A stretch of DNA of 64,000 nucleotides from Myxococcaceae bacterium JPH2. Lineage in GTDB: Bacteria > Myxococcota > Myxococcia > Myxococcales > Myxococcaceae. Positions 45,581 through 52,891 of the stretch are shown here, in pieces. The notes below the pieces were generated by a model. The model ran no database searches. It was not told where the DNA came from and saw only the letters and a program-made list of their open reading frames with translations. The translations under genes and the position numbers were made by a program. The stretch is from positions 1 to 64,000 of the forward strand of contig JAEMGR010000003.1 in NCBI GenBank assembly GCA_016458225.1. The letters run 5' to 3'. Numbering within the stretch: the stretch's first letter is position 1; each line of letters opens with the position of its first letter.

Positions 45581-47257
45581 TCAGGGACGGTGCTGCGACA
45601 GCATCCAGTTGAACACCTTGGGGTCCTTGTAGACGTTGTCCCAGATGCTGTGGCCGCCCACGTCGTAGAGCGTGAAGAGCACGGGGGGCGAAGCAGGCTG
45701 GCCGTTCGCATCCACGGCCGTCTGTCCATCCACCCACTCCCAGGTGCCCGTGGCCGGGCGGAAGAACGCGGTCTGCGTGCGGTTTGGATACGTGTACGCG
45801 TCCATCACGCTGCCCGTTCCGCCCATGGCCAACCCCAACTGGTTGAACCAGTCGCGCGTGCCCGAGTACGAGAGCGGATCATTCCGGGCGTGTGAACCCC
45901 AGACCGCGAGCTGCCCGCTCACCATGACCTGGGCATGCGCCGCCGACGAGCCGAAGCCGCCATTGCAGATGGGGACGATGGCCGCCAGCTTCGACGCGAA
46001 ATACGCCGCATAGGAGAACGTGCCCGCGCCGCCCATGCTGAGGCCCGTCAAATACACACGCTTCGGGTCCACCTTGTACGTCGACACAATCCGGTCGATG
46101 AACGGGCTCAGGTCCTGCTGGGCCTCGTAGTCATTCCAGTAATTGCCGTCCGCCGTCTGGGGTGACACGAGGATGAACGGGTAATCCTTCCCCTCCTTGT
46201 CGATGTAGGACTGGGGCCCGAGGTTCCGGACGTTGTGCAGGTCCGTGCCGCCGTTGCCGCGCTCACCCGCGCCGTGGAGGAAGAACACGATGGGCCAGTT
46301 CGAGGCCGACGCGTAGCCCGGCGGCAGGTACACGACGTGGCCGTAGTTCCCCGCCCCCGGCGTGCTCGACTTGTAGATTTCCTGGGTGGTGCCGCGCCCG
46401 CTGGGCGAGGGGTCCACGCGAACCTTCGTGCGCGAGGTCGCCGCGGCGCCCTGGTCATCCGTCACGCGCAGCTCGAACTCGTAGAGCCCCACCACCAACC
46501 CGAGCGCCGAGGCGGACAGCGAGGTCGCCGCCGAGAGCGTCGCGGTGTTCGGCCCCGAGACCTGGGTCCACTGCTGCGAGACGACGGTGCCATCGCTGTC
46601 GCTCGCGGTGCCCGTCAGCGACGCGGACGACGCGGGCGCCACCAGCACCTGGTCCGCTCCGGCCAGGGCCGTGGGCGGCACGTTGGTGGGCGCGCCCCCC
46701 GCAGGCGTGCCGTAGACGACAATCTCGTTCGAGGCCCCGTACATGCTGCGCACGAAGTGCAGGTAGCGCGTGCGCTGCCCCACGGGCGCCAGCGTCCACT
46801 CCTGCCACTTGTTGGTGGTGATGGCTGGCAGGTCGGTCCAGGCCCCCGGCGAGCCCGTGCCGAAGGTGATGGTGCCCGTGTCATAGGTGTCGAACACGCC
46901 CACCTGGCTGATGTCGTAGAGCTGTCCCAGGTCGATGACGAAACCCATGGGATACTGCGACTCGTTGTAGACGACGTTGCCCCACGTCGTGGCGGGCTTG
47001 AAGGTCGAGCCCACTCGGGGGTCGCCAATCAACGTCTGCTCATCGAAGAGATTCTGGTAGGCCCCCAGCGTCGGGCGGACGCCGTCGGGCTGGACCATCG
47101 ACGGGGTGATGACAACCTGCTGTCCCACCAAGGCCGAGCTGTGCGAGCCCAGTTGCTGCGCCTCGGGTGCCATGTCGGGAGTTCCGCAGCCCGCCAACAT
47201 CAGGGCCAGCGCGGCGAAACCATGCTTCCGTGTCACAGGAAACTGCCATCGAATCAC
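45581..47257 (-). CDS. PKD-domain esterase lipoprotein
   Basis: 558 residues from a GTG at 47257 with GAGGAGG close upstream. Signal ends in MLAGC (Cys24). Residues ~45-190 look like a discoidin/F5-8-type carbohydrate-binding domain (GFVIDLGQLYDISQVGVFDT). Residues ~195-285 are PKD-like (QWTQVSGPNTATLS). The C-terminal alpha/beta hydrolase has the nucleophile elbow YLTGLSMGGAGTF, the oxyanion stretch VFFLHGAGERGNGG and a late His (GHSIWDNVY). It resembles feruloyl or acetyl-xylan esterases, so attack on plant or microbial polysaccharide esters is likely. The ribosome site sits in a hairpin. Confidence 0.88.
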   Translation of the reverse strand: MIRWQFPVTRKHGFAALALMLAGCGTPDMAPEAQQLGSHSSALVGQQVVITPSMVQPDGVRPTLGAYQNLFDEQTLIGDPRVGSTFKPATTWGNVVYNESQYPMGFVIDLGQLYDISQVGVFDTYDTGTITFGTGSPGAWTDLPAITTNKWQEWTLAPVGQRTRYLHFVRSMYGASNEIVVYGTPAGGAPTNVPPTALAGADQVLVAPASSASLTGTASDSDGTVVSQQWTQVSGPNTATLSAATSLSASALGLVVGLYEFELRVTDDQGAAATSRTKVRVDPSPSGRGTTQEIYKSSTPGAGNYGHVVYLPPGYASASNWPIVFFLHGAGERGNGGTDLHNVRNLGPQSYIDKEGKDYPFILVSPQTADGNYWNDYEAQQDLSPFIDRIVSTYKVDPKRVYLTGLSMGGAGTFSYAAYFASKLAAIVPICNGGFGSSAAHAQVMVSGQLAVWGSHARNDPLSYSGTRDWFNQLGLAMGGTGSVMDAYTYPNRTQTAFFRPATGTWEWVDGQTAVDANGQPASPPVLFTLYDVGGHSIWDNVYKDPKVFNWMLSQHRP

Positions 47258-47261
47258 AGAG

Positions 47262-47285
47262 CCTCCTCATGCAAGAGATGAGGAG
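47262..47285 (-). promoter_or_regulatory. Hairpin covering the ribosome site of the PKD-esterase gene
   Basis: CTCCTCAT (47263-47270) and ATGAGGAG (47278-47285) form a perfect 8-bp stem with a 7-base loop. On the mRNA the GAGGAGG ribosome site of the GTG start at 47257 is almost wholly in the 3' arm. The upstream ~100 bases are unusually AT-rich and probably hold the promoter. Confidence 0.5.
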
Positions 47286-47443
47286 ACAGACATAAATAGA
47301 CCCATTCAAGAAAATCAAGACTACCTAACATTCCCAACATTTTACACTTCAAGGTGCAAGTACCCAGACATGGGACGCGAAGCGACGCGTCACGGGGTGG
47401 GCCCGCAGTCCCGATAACCCAAAACGTTTTGAGACAATTGGGT

Positions 47444-48457
47444 TCAGCGCGACGCGGCGTGTTTCGCGTCCTGGGAGGACTCGCTTGGAGCCGTGAGCCG
47501 CGCGCCCAGCAATTGGACATAGCGGGGCCGGCTGATGTTGCGCCCGGTGATGACCACCGCCACGTTCCGGAAGCCCTCGGGCGGATGCCGGAGCAGCGCG
47601 GCCACGGGCGCGGCGCCCGAGGGCTCGACCACGAGCTGGTGCTCCTCCAGCAGCCACGCCATGGCGTCCCGAATCTCCTCCTCCGAGACGAGCAGCATGC
47701 GGTCCACGTACCGCATCACGAGGGGCACGGTGAGCGAGTCTGGCTCCAGATGAGCGCCCAACCCATCCGCGATGCTCGGCTGCGTCTCCACGGGCACGGG
47801 CCGCCCCGCGCGCATCCACGTGGCGAGCACCGGGCTCACCTCGGGCTGGACGCCCCACAGCCGCACGCGCGGGCTCCACTCCTTCAAGGCCAGGCCCAGG
47901 CCGCTGATGAGCCCGCCACCGCCCATCCCCACCACCACGAGGTCCACCTCCGGCAGGTCTTCCCGCAGCTCCAGCCCCACCGTGCCACCGCCCGCGATGA
48001 TGTCCGGGTCGTTGTACGCGGAGACGAACAGGCGCCCCTGCGCGCGGGCCTCCGCCATCGCCGCCTCGCGCGCCTCGGACACCGAGTCGAAGACGTGCAG
48101 CCGCGCCCCGTTGCGGCGCATGACGTCCACCTTGCGCGCGTCCGCGGTGCGCGGAATGAACAGGTCCACCGGCACGCCCAGGGTTCGCGCGACATGGGAC
48201 AGGCCCATTCCGTGGCCGCCCGCCGTGGAGGCCACCACGCCCGGCGCCCGCGTCCGCGCGTCCACCGCGAGCAGCTTGCTGAAGGACACGCGCGGCTTGA
48301 ACGAGCCCGTCACCTGGAGGCACTCCAGCTTGAGGAAGACTCGCGCGCCGGTGCCCCCCGCCAGCTCGGGCGAGGGCTCCAGCGGCGTGTGGCGGATGAA
48401 GGGCGCGATGCGCTCGCGTGCAGCAAGGACGGTGTCGGGAGACAGCGCGGAGGACAT
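47444..48457 (-). CDS. PLP-dependent threonine/serine dehydratase-like enzyme
   Basis: 337 residues of fold-type II PLP enzymes. The cofactor lysine is Lys54 in GSFKPRVS; the usual SFKxRGA is changed to SFKPRVS. The glycine-rich phosphate loop is MGGGGLISGLG, and VAVVITGRNISRPRY ends the domain. No regulatory ACT domain. It may deaminate Thr/Ser or act as a racemase or ammonia-lyase on a related amino acid. It diverges from a LysR gene over 67 bases, the usual pattern for a metabolic gene and its regulator. Confidence 0.85.
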   Translation of the reverse strand: MSSALSPDTVLAARERIAPFIRHTPLEPSPELAGGTGARVFLKLECLQVTGSFKPRVSFSKLLAVDARTRAPGVVASTAGGHGMGLSHVARTLGVPVDLFIPRTADARKVDVMRRNGARLHVFDSVSEAREAAMAEARAQGRLFVSAYNDPDIIAGGGTVGLELREDLPEVDLVVVGMGGGGLISGLGLALKEWSPRVRLWGVQPEVSPVLATWMRAGRPVPVETQPSIADGLGAHLEPDSLTVPLVMRYVDRMLLVSEEEIRDAMAWLLEEHQLVVEPSGAAPVAALLRHPPEGFRNVAVVITGRNISRPRYVQLLGARLTAPSESSQDAKHAASR

Positions 48458-48524
48458 GTCGCCTTCAGTGCCATCCCGACGCGTGAAGCGAAACGGGCAG
48501 GAGCGCGGGGATGGGCATGCGAGA

Positions 48525-49451
48525 ATGCAGGGCGTGGATTGGAACGACCTGCGCTACCTGCTCGCGGTGCACACGGGCGGCTCGCTCGCGGCGGCGGGGC
48601 GCGCGCTGCGGGTGGACGCGGCCACGGTGGGGCGCAGGCTCGCGGCGCTGGAGCGCGACGTGGGGGTGGCGCTGCTGGAGAAGGCCCCGGGCGGCATGCG
48701 CCTGACCCCCGCGGGGGAGCAGGCCCTCGAGGCCGCCCAGCTCATCGACGACGCGGCCACCGCGCTGGAGCGACAGCTCTCCGGCACGTCCTCACAGGTG
48801 TCCGGCACCGTGCGCATCACCGCGCCCGAGACCATCGTCAGCCACGTGCTCGCGCCTCACCTGCCAGCGTGGCGCAAGGCCCATCCCGCGCTGCACCTGG
48901 AGCTGCTGGCCGCGACCCAGGTGCTCAACCTGTCGCGCCGCGAGGCCGACGTCGCCGTGCGCCTGTTCCGTCCTCCCGCCGAGCCCGCGCTCGTCACGCG
49001 CAAGCTGGGCACGTTCGCCTGCGCGCTGTATGCCTCGCGAGGCTACGTGCGCGAGCATGGCCGCGCGCGTCCGGAGACCTTGCGCGAGCACATCCTGCTG
49101 GGTCACGACGCGTCGCTCGCGCACACGCCGGAGCAGCAGTGGCTGCAGCGCCTGGGCGCGGGAGCCTTCTTCGCGATGCGCAGCAACAACCGCTACGCGC
49201 TGCTGGAGGCGACGCGCGCGGGCGTGGGCGTCACGGTGCTGCCGTGCTACCTGGCGGATGGGCATGACGACCTCGTGCGGCTGTGCGCCCCCGAGGTCGC
49301 GCCCGAGCGAGAAGCGTGGCTCGCCCTCCACCCCGACCTCCAGCGGGCGCCTCGCGTGCGCGCGGCCATCGACTTCCTCGTGGACGCCTTCACGCGGGCC
49401 AGGCCTCGGCTGCGGGGTGACGTCGCCTCCCCGCGGCGTCGGAGGACCTGA
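48525..49451 (+). CDS. LysR-family transcription regulator
   Basis: 308 residues from the ATG at 48525; a GTG at 48534 is possible and neither has a clear ribosome site. Winged helix LLAVHTGGSLAAAGRALRVD with TVGRRLAALERDVGVALL, then a LysR effector domain (VSGTVRITAPETIVSHVLAP; RREADVAVRLFRP). Probably controls the divergent PLP enzyme; effector unknown. Confidence 0.88.
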   Translation: MQGVDWNDLRYLLAVHTGGSLAAAGRALRVDAATVGRRLAALERDVGVALLEKAPGGMRLTPAGEQALEAAQLIDDAATALERQLSGTSSQVSGTVRITAPETIVSHVLAPHLPAWRKAHPALHLELLAATQVLNLSRREADVAVRLFRPPAEPALVTRKLGTFACALYASRGYVREHGRARPETLREHILLGHDASLAHTPEQQWLQRLGAGAFFAMRSNNRYALLEATRAGVGVTVLPCYLADGHDDLVRLCAPEVAPEREAWLALHPDLQRAPRVRAAIDFLVDAFTRARPRLRGDVASPRRRRT

Positions 49452-49507
49452 GCCCCGAGGCCACGGCGGAGGCTTCGAGCGAGCACTTCGCGTAACGTGG
49501 CGGAGAC

Positions 49508-50605
49508 ATGGTCCTTCTTCCCGTGCTGTTGCTCACCCTCGGCGCGCTCCAGCCCACGCCTCCGGACGTCCCGCCGGGCTCGACGTCCCTGCCCGCGCCG
49601 CCGCTCCTCGCCAGCCCGACGGCGTGCACGCAAGAAGCGGAGTACGAAGCGGGCTTCAACGCGCTCGCGCAGGGACGGGATTCGGACGCGCTCCAGTTCT
49701 TCGAGCACGTGATGACCGCGTGTCCGCACCACCCCTTCGCGGAGGAGATGGCCCGGCTCGCGAAGACGCGCCTCAACCCTGGCGCGCGGCTGGCCCAGGC
49801 CACCGTGGTGGAGATGTCACGCGAGACGCCCTCGGGTGGCGCGCGCGCCTCGCTCACCGTGCTGCAGACGCTGCACGGCATCACCCAGGGCATCCTCCTG
49901 TGCGTGGTCGCGGAGTGCGATGCGCAGACGGGCGTGGCCGTGTCCCTGCTCGGCGGAGGACTGGGGACCACCATCGCCCTGCTCGGCTCCGCGAACGGCA
50001 TCACCGCGGGACAAGCGGCGGCCATCAACTCCGGCACGCTGTGGGGCCTGGGCTATGGGCTCGCCTCGATGGAGTCCATGAACCTGGAGGGAGACGCGCG
50101 GGTGGGCATGGTGATGGGCAGCACGCTGGCCTTCACCGGCGTGGGGCTCTTCATCGCCACGCAGCTCCACCCGAGCGTGGGGCAGGTCTCCATGGCCAAC
50201 TCCGGCGGCCTGTGGGCGGGCGCCATCACCGGCCTGTTCCTCGGCACGATTGACGGTGGCGACAGCCAGACGTTCTTCGCCGTGGAGCAAGGCGTCGTGT
50301 CGGCGGGAATCATCGGGATGGCGCTGCTGGCCCGCAGCGAGCCCGTGTCCCAGGGGCGCATGCTCCTCATCGACTCGGGCGGCATCCTGGGCGGACTGCT
50401 GGGCGCCAGCCTCGTCTTCATCGCCGATGAGCACAACGGCGACGCCATCCTCGTGGGCAGCGGGGTGGGCGCGCTCGCGGGGCTGGCCTCCGCCACCTGG
50501 CTGACCCACAACTTCGACATGCCCACGGCCCCCGCCGTCACGGTCGCGCCTGCTCGGATGGGACGCGGCACGGGCGCGGGGCTCGCGGTGATGGGCCGCT
50601 TCTAG
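49508..50605 (+). CDS. Glycine-rich repeat membrane protein of unknown function
   Basis: 365 residues with a signal peptide (MVLLPVLLLTLGALQ). A short tetratricopeptide-like stretch (EYEAGFNALAQGRDSDALQF) follows. From residue ~115 onward are about eight hydrophobic, Gly-rich segments built on a recurring unit: INSGTLWGLGYG, ANSGGLWAGAITG, IDSGGILGGLLG, VGSGVGALAGLA. These could be short membrane helices packed by Gly zippers, or a glycine-rich barrel. No family recognised. Its TAG stop shares CTAG with the stop of the convergent DUF1232 gene. Confidence 0.75.
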   Translation: MVLLPVLLLTLGALQPTPPDVPPGSTSLPAPPLLASPTACTQEAEYEAGFNALAQGRDSDALQFFEHVMTACPHHPFAEEMARLAKTRLNPGARLAQATVVEMSRETPSGGARASLTVLQTLHGITQGILLCVVAECDAQTGVAVSLLGGGLGTTIALLGSANGITAGQAAAINSGTLWGLGYGLASMESMNLEGDARVGMVMGSTLAFTGVGLFIATQLHPSVGQVSMANSGGLWAGAITGLFLGTIDGGDSQTFFAVEQGVVSAGIIGMALLARSEPVSQGRMLLIDSGGILGGLLGASLVFIADEHNGDAILVGSGVGALAGLASATWLTHNFDMPTAPAVTVAPARMGRGTGAGLAVMGRF

Positions 50606-50898
50606 ACGCGCGTGCGGCCCTGCCCGTCGCGCGGGAGGCCATCCAGCACCTCGACCTGCACCTCGGCGGTGGGCTGGTAGCGCTGCACCTCGCGCATCAC
50701 GAAGAGCGCCGCCGCCGACAGCACGCCCAGGTCATCCAGCCAACCCAGCACCGGGATGAAGTCCGGAATCGCGTCCACCGGCGACAGGAAGTAGAGCACC
50801 GCCAACACGCCGACGAGCTTCCGCCAGGTCGGCACACGCGGGTCTCGCACGTAGCGGAAGAAGCGGGTCCCCATGCCTCGTAGTCCTGCGATGTTCAT
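50602..50898 (-). CDS. DUF1232 small membrane protein
   Basis: 98 residues from the ATG at 50898 (AGAGGTGGG just upstream; a GTG at 50904 is less likely). The DUF1232 signature is obvious: VLYFLSPVDAIPDFIPVLGW then LDDLGVLSAAALFV. Two hydrophobic helices, so a small membrane protein of unknown role. It overlaps the convergent gene by 4 bases. Confidence 0.9.
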   Translation of the reverse strand: MNIAGLRGMGTRFFRYVRDPRVPTWRKLVGVLAVLYFLSPVDAIPDFIPVLGWLDDLGVLSAAALFVMREVQRYQPTAEVQVEVLDGLPRDGQGRTRV

Positions 50899-50941
50899 AC
50901 CCACCTCTACGCGTGAGCGGCCCCCAGGATTGCGCCGCGAG

Positions 50942-50985
50942 CCAGACGGTGAGCGTAGGCTGTCTGGCCGCTCGTAGGACAGCCG
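50942..50985 (-). terminator. Two overlapping alternative hairpins after the ABC ATPase gene
   Basis: GCCAGAC/GTCTGGC (50942-50948, 50963-50969) and GGCTGTC/GACAGCC (50959-50965, 50979-50985) share bases 50963-50965, so only one can form at a time. They lie just past the ABC ATPase stop. A simple terminator is the likeliest role. Confidence 0.35.
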
Positions 50986-50988
50986 GGC

Positions 50989-52044
50989 TCACTCCGGACT
51001 GTCTTCCAGCACCACCGCGCGCCCCGCCACCTCCAGCCGCGCTCGGCTGCCCTCGCGCAACGCCAGGTCGGCCGCGCCGCGCACCAGGAGCGCCTGCCCC
51101 GAGCACGCCACGGTGAACTCCACGCTGCCACCCTGGAAGGCCCGCGACAGCACCTCCGCGCGCAGCGCCCCGCCCACCGCGACCTTGTCCGTGTCCGGCA
51201 CCAGCCGCAGCGCCTCGGGCCGCAGGGACAGCAGCACGTTGCCGCGCGCCTCGCGGTCGAGCGGCAGGTTGCCCAGCGCGGTGCGCGCGCCGTTGCCGAA
51301 GCCCGTCCCGGGCAGGAGGTTGGTGCCCCCCAGGAAGTACGCCACGAAGGCCGTGCGCGGGCGCGCGTACACGTCCTCGGGCGTGCCCGTCTGCGCCACC
51401 GTCCCCGACCGCAGCACGGCCAGCCGGTCCGCGAAGGACAGGGCATCCGCCTGCTCGTGCGTGGCGAAGAAGAGCGAGCTGCCTCGCGACGCCAGCACGC
51501 GCCGCAGCTCGCCGCGCACTTGGGCGCGCAGCATGAAGTCCATGTCCGCGAACGGCTCGTCCCACACGAGCAGCCGGTGTCCGGGCAGCAGCGACTGGAG
51601 CAGCGACACGCGCCGGACCTGTCCGCGAGACAGCGTGCCGAGCGGACGCGACTCCAGCCCGCTCAGGTTGAACAGCTCCAGCAGCGCGCGGATCCGCACG
51701 AGCGAGTCCTCCGGCGGACGCGCGCCCAGGCTCGCCATGAGGTGCGCCTGCACGGGCACCTGCGGCGTCGCGGGAACGTCTCCCCACGCCGCGCCCACGC
51801 TGCGCTCCTCGGGCGGCATGAACGCGCCCGGCCCCGCCATGACGCGCCCATCGAGCAGGATGCTGCCCGCGTCCGGCCGCGCCAGCCCCGCCAGCAGCCG
51901 CAAGAGCGTCGTCTTCCCCGAGCCCGACGAGCCGAGCAGCGCGAAGACCTGCCCCGGCTCCATCGTCAGCGACACGCCCTCCACGGCAGGGACGCCGCTG
52001 ACAGGGTGACGCAAGGACACGGACTCGAGCGAGAGCAAGGGCAT
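50989..52044 (-). CDS. ABC transporter ATP-binding subunit (CysA/PotA/FbpC-like), no permease nearby
   Basis: 351 residues. Walker A GSSGSGKTTLL, signature LSRGQVRRVSL (LSGGQ altered to LSRGQ), Walker B LLVWDEPFADMD and H-loop FFATHEQ. The last ~110 residues form a TOBE-like domain (GNVLLSLRPEALRL; GALRAEVLSRAFQGGSVEFT), typical of sulfate, iron or polyamine importers. No permease or binding protein adjoins it, so it may serve a distant transporter. The D-loop reads ADMD rather than SALD. ATP binding looks intact. Confidence 0.88.
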   Translation of the reverse strand: MPLLSLESVSLRHPVSGVPAVEGVSLTMEPGQVFALLGSSGSGKTTLLRLLAGLARPDAGSILLDGRVMAGPGAFMPPEERSVGAAWGDVPATPQVPVQAHLMASLGARPPEDSLVRIRALLELFNLSGLESRPLGTLSRGQVRRVSLLQSLLPGHRLLVWDEPFADMDFMLRAQVRGELRRVLASRGSSLFFATHEQADALSFADRLAVLRSGTVAQTGTPEDVYARPRTAFVAYFLGGTNLLPGTGFGNGARTALGNLPLDREARGNVLLSLRPEALRLVPDTDKVAVGGALRAEVLSRAFQGGSVEFTVACSGQALLVRGAADLALREGSRARLEVAGRAVVLEDSPE

Positions 52045-52167
52045 GGCGGGCGGGCACAGTACGGCCTCCCCTCGGGCAGGAGAAGCGCCACCGTGTCACG
52101 GGCGCCAGTCCCCAACGCTCGTGCCAGAATGCTCGGCCGCCGTGTCCCTCGCCGTCGCGGAGTCGCC

Positions 52168-52806
52168 ATGCTGCGCCCTCTCGTCGCTGGTGCCGTCCTG
52201 TTCGCCACCTCTCCCGCGCTCGCTGCGGATCCCCCGCGCGCCGCGCCGCCACCGCCGTCGCAGACGAACTCGCAGAGCCCCCCGCAGACCAACCCCCTCA
52301 AGGCCGCCGCCGAGCGCACGCAAGCCGCGCTCGCCAGCGCCCCCACCGCCAGGCCCGAGGACGTGCGCACGGTGGACGCGCTGCTCGCCGCCCTCTACGA
52401 CGTCATCAGCGGACCGCCGGGTACGCCGCGCGACTGGCAGCGGATGCGCTCGCTGTTCCACCCCGGCGCGCAGATGCTCCCCGTCGGCCGAGGCAAGTCC
52501 GCGGGCGCGGGGCTGCACGCCACCGTCACCACCCCGGAGGAGTACATCGCCTGGGGCACCGGCTACTTCCAGACGCACGGCTTCTACGAGAAGGAGCTGT
52601 CGCGCCAGACGATGGGCTACGGCGACCTGGTCCAGGTGCTGAGCGCCTACGAGACGCGCGAGGCCCTGGACGGCCCCATCACCTCGCGGGGCGTGAACAG
52701 CCTCCAGCTCTTCAACGACGGCACGCGCTGGTGGGTGCTGAGCATCTCCTGGCTCGACGAGAAGTCCGCCGGCGTCCCGCTGCCCAAGGACTTCGCGCGC
52801 AAGTAG
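52168..52806 (+). CDS. Exported SnoaL/NTF2-like protein
   Basis: 212 residues from the ATG at 52168 with GGAG 5 bases upstream; an ATG at 52129 is less likely. Signal peptide ends ALA before ADPPR. After a Pro/Gln-rich segment, residues ~65-205 fit the alpha+beta barrel of NTF2/SnoaL proteins (LLAALYDVISGPPGTPRDWQ, then FHPGAQMLPVG, and WWVLSISWLDE at the end). No catalytic residues can be assigned. Convergent with gyrA. Confidence 0.7.
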   Translation: MLRPLVAGAVLFATSPALAADPPRAAPPPPSQTNSQSPPQTNPLKAAAERTQAALASAPTARPEDVRTVDALLAALYDVISGPPGTPRDWQRMRSLFHPGAQMLPVGRGKSAGAGLHATVTTPEEYIAWGTGYFQTHGFYEKELSRQTMGYGDLVQVLSAYETREALDGPITSRGVNSLQLFNDGTRWWVLSISWLDEKSAGVPLPKDFARK

Positions 52807-52819
52807 TCCCCACATGCGA

Positions 52820-52861
52820 AGAGGGCCCGAGGGGAAGCCATCGCTCCCTCCCGAGCCCTCT
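52820..52861. terminator. Bidirectional terminator hairpin between SnoaL-like gene and gyrA
   Basis: AGAGGGC (52820-52826) and GCCCTCT (52855-52861) close a stem that continues imperfectly inward through G/C-rich pairs. It fills the 85-base gap between the two convergent stop codons. No T-run. Confidence 0.5.
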
Positions 52862-52891
52862 GGGCTTCAGCTCACCTCACCGCCGGGGCGC

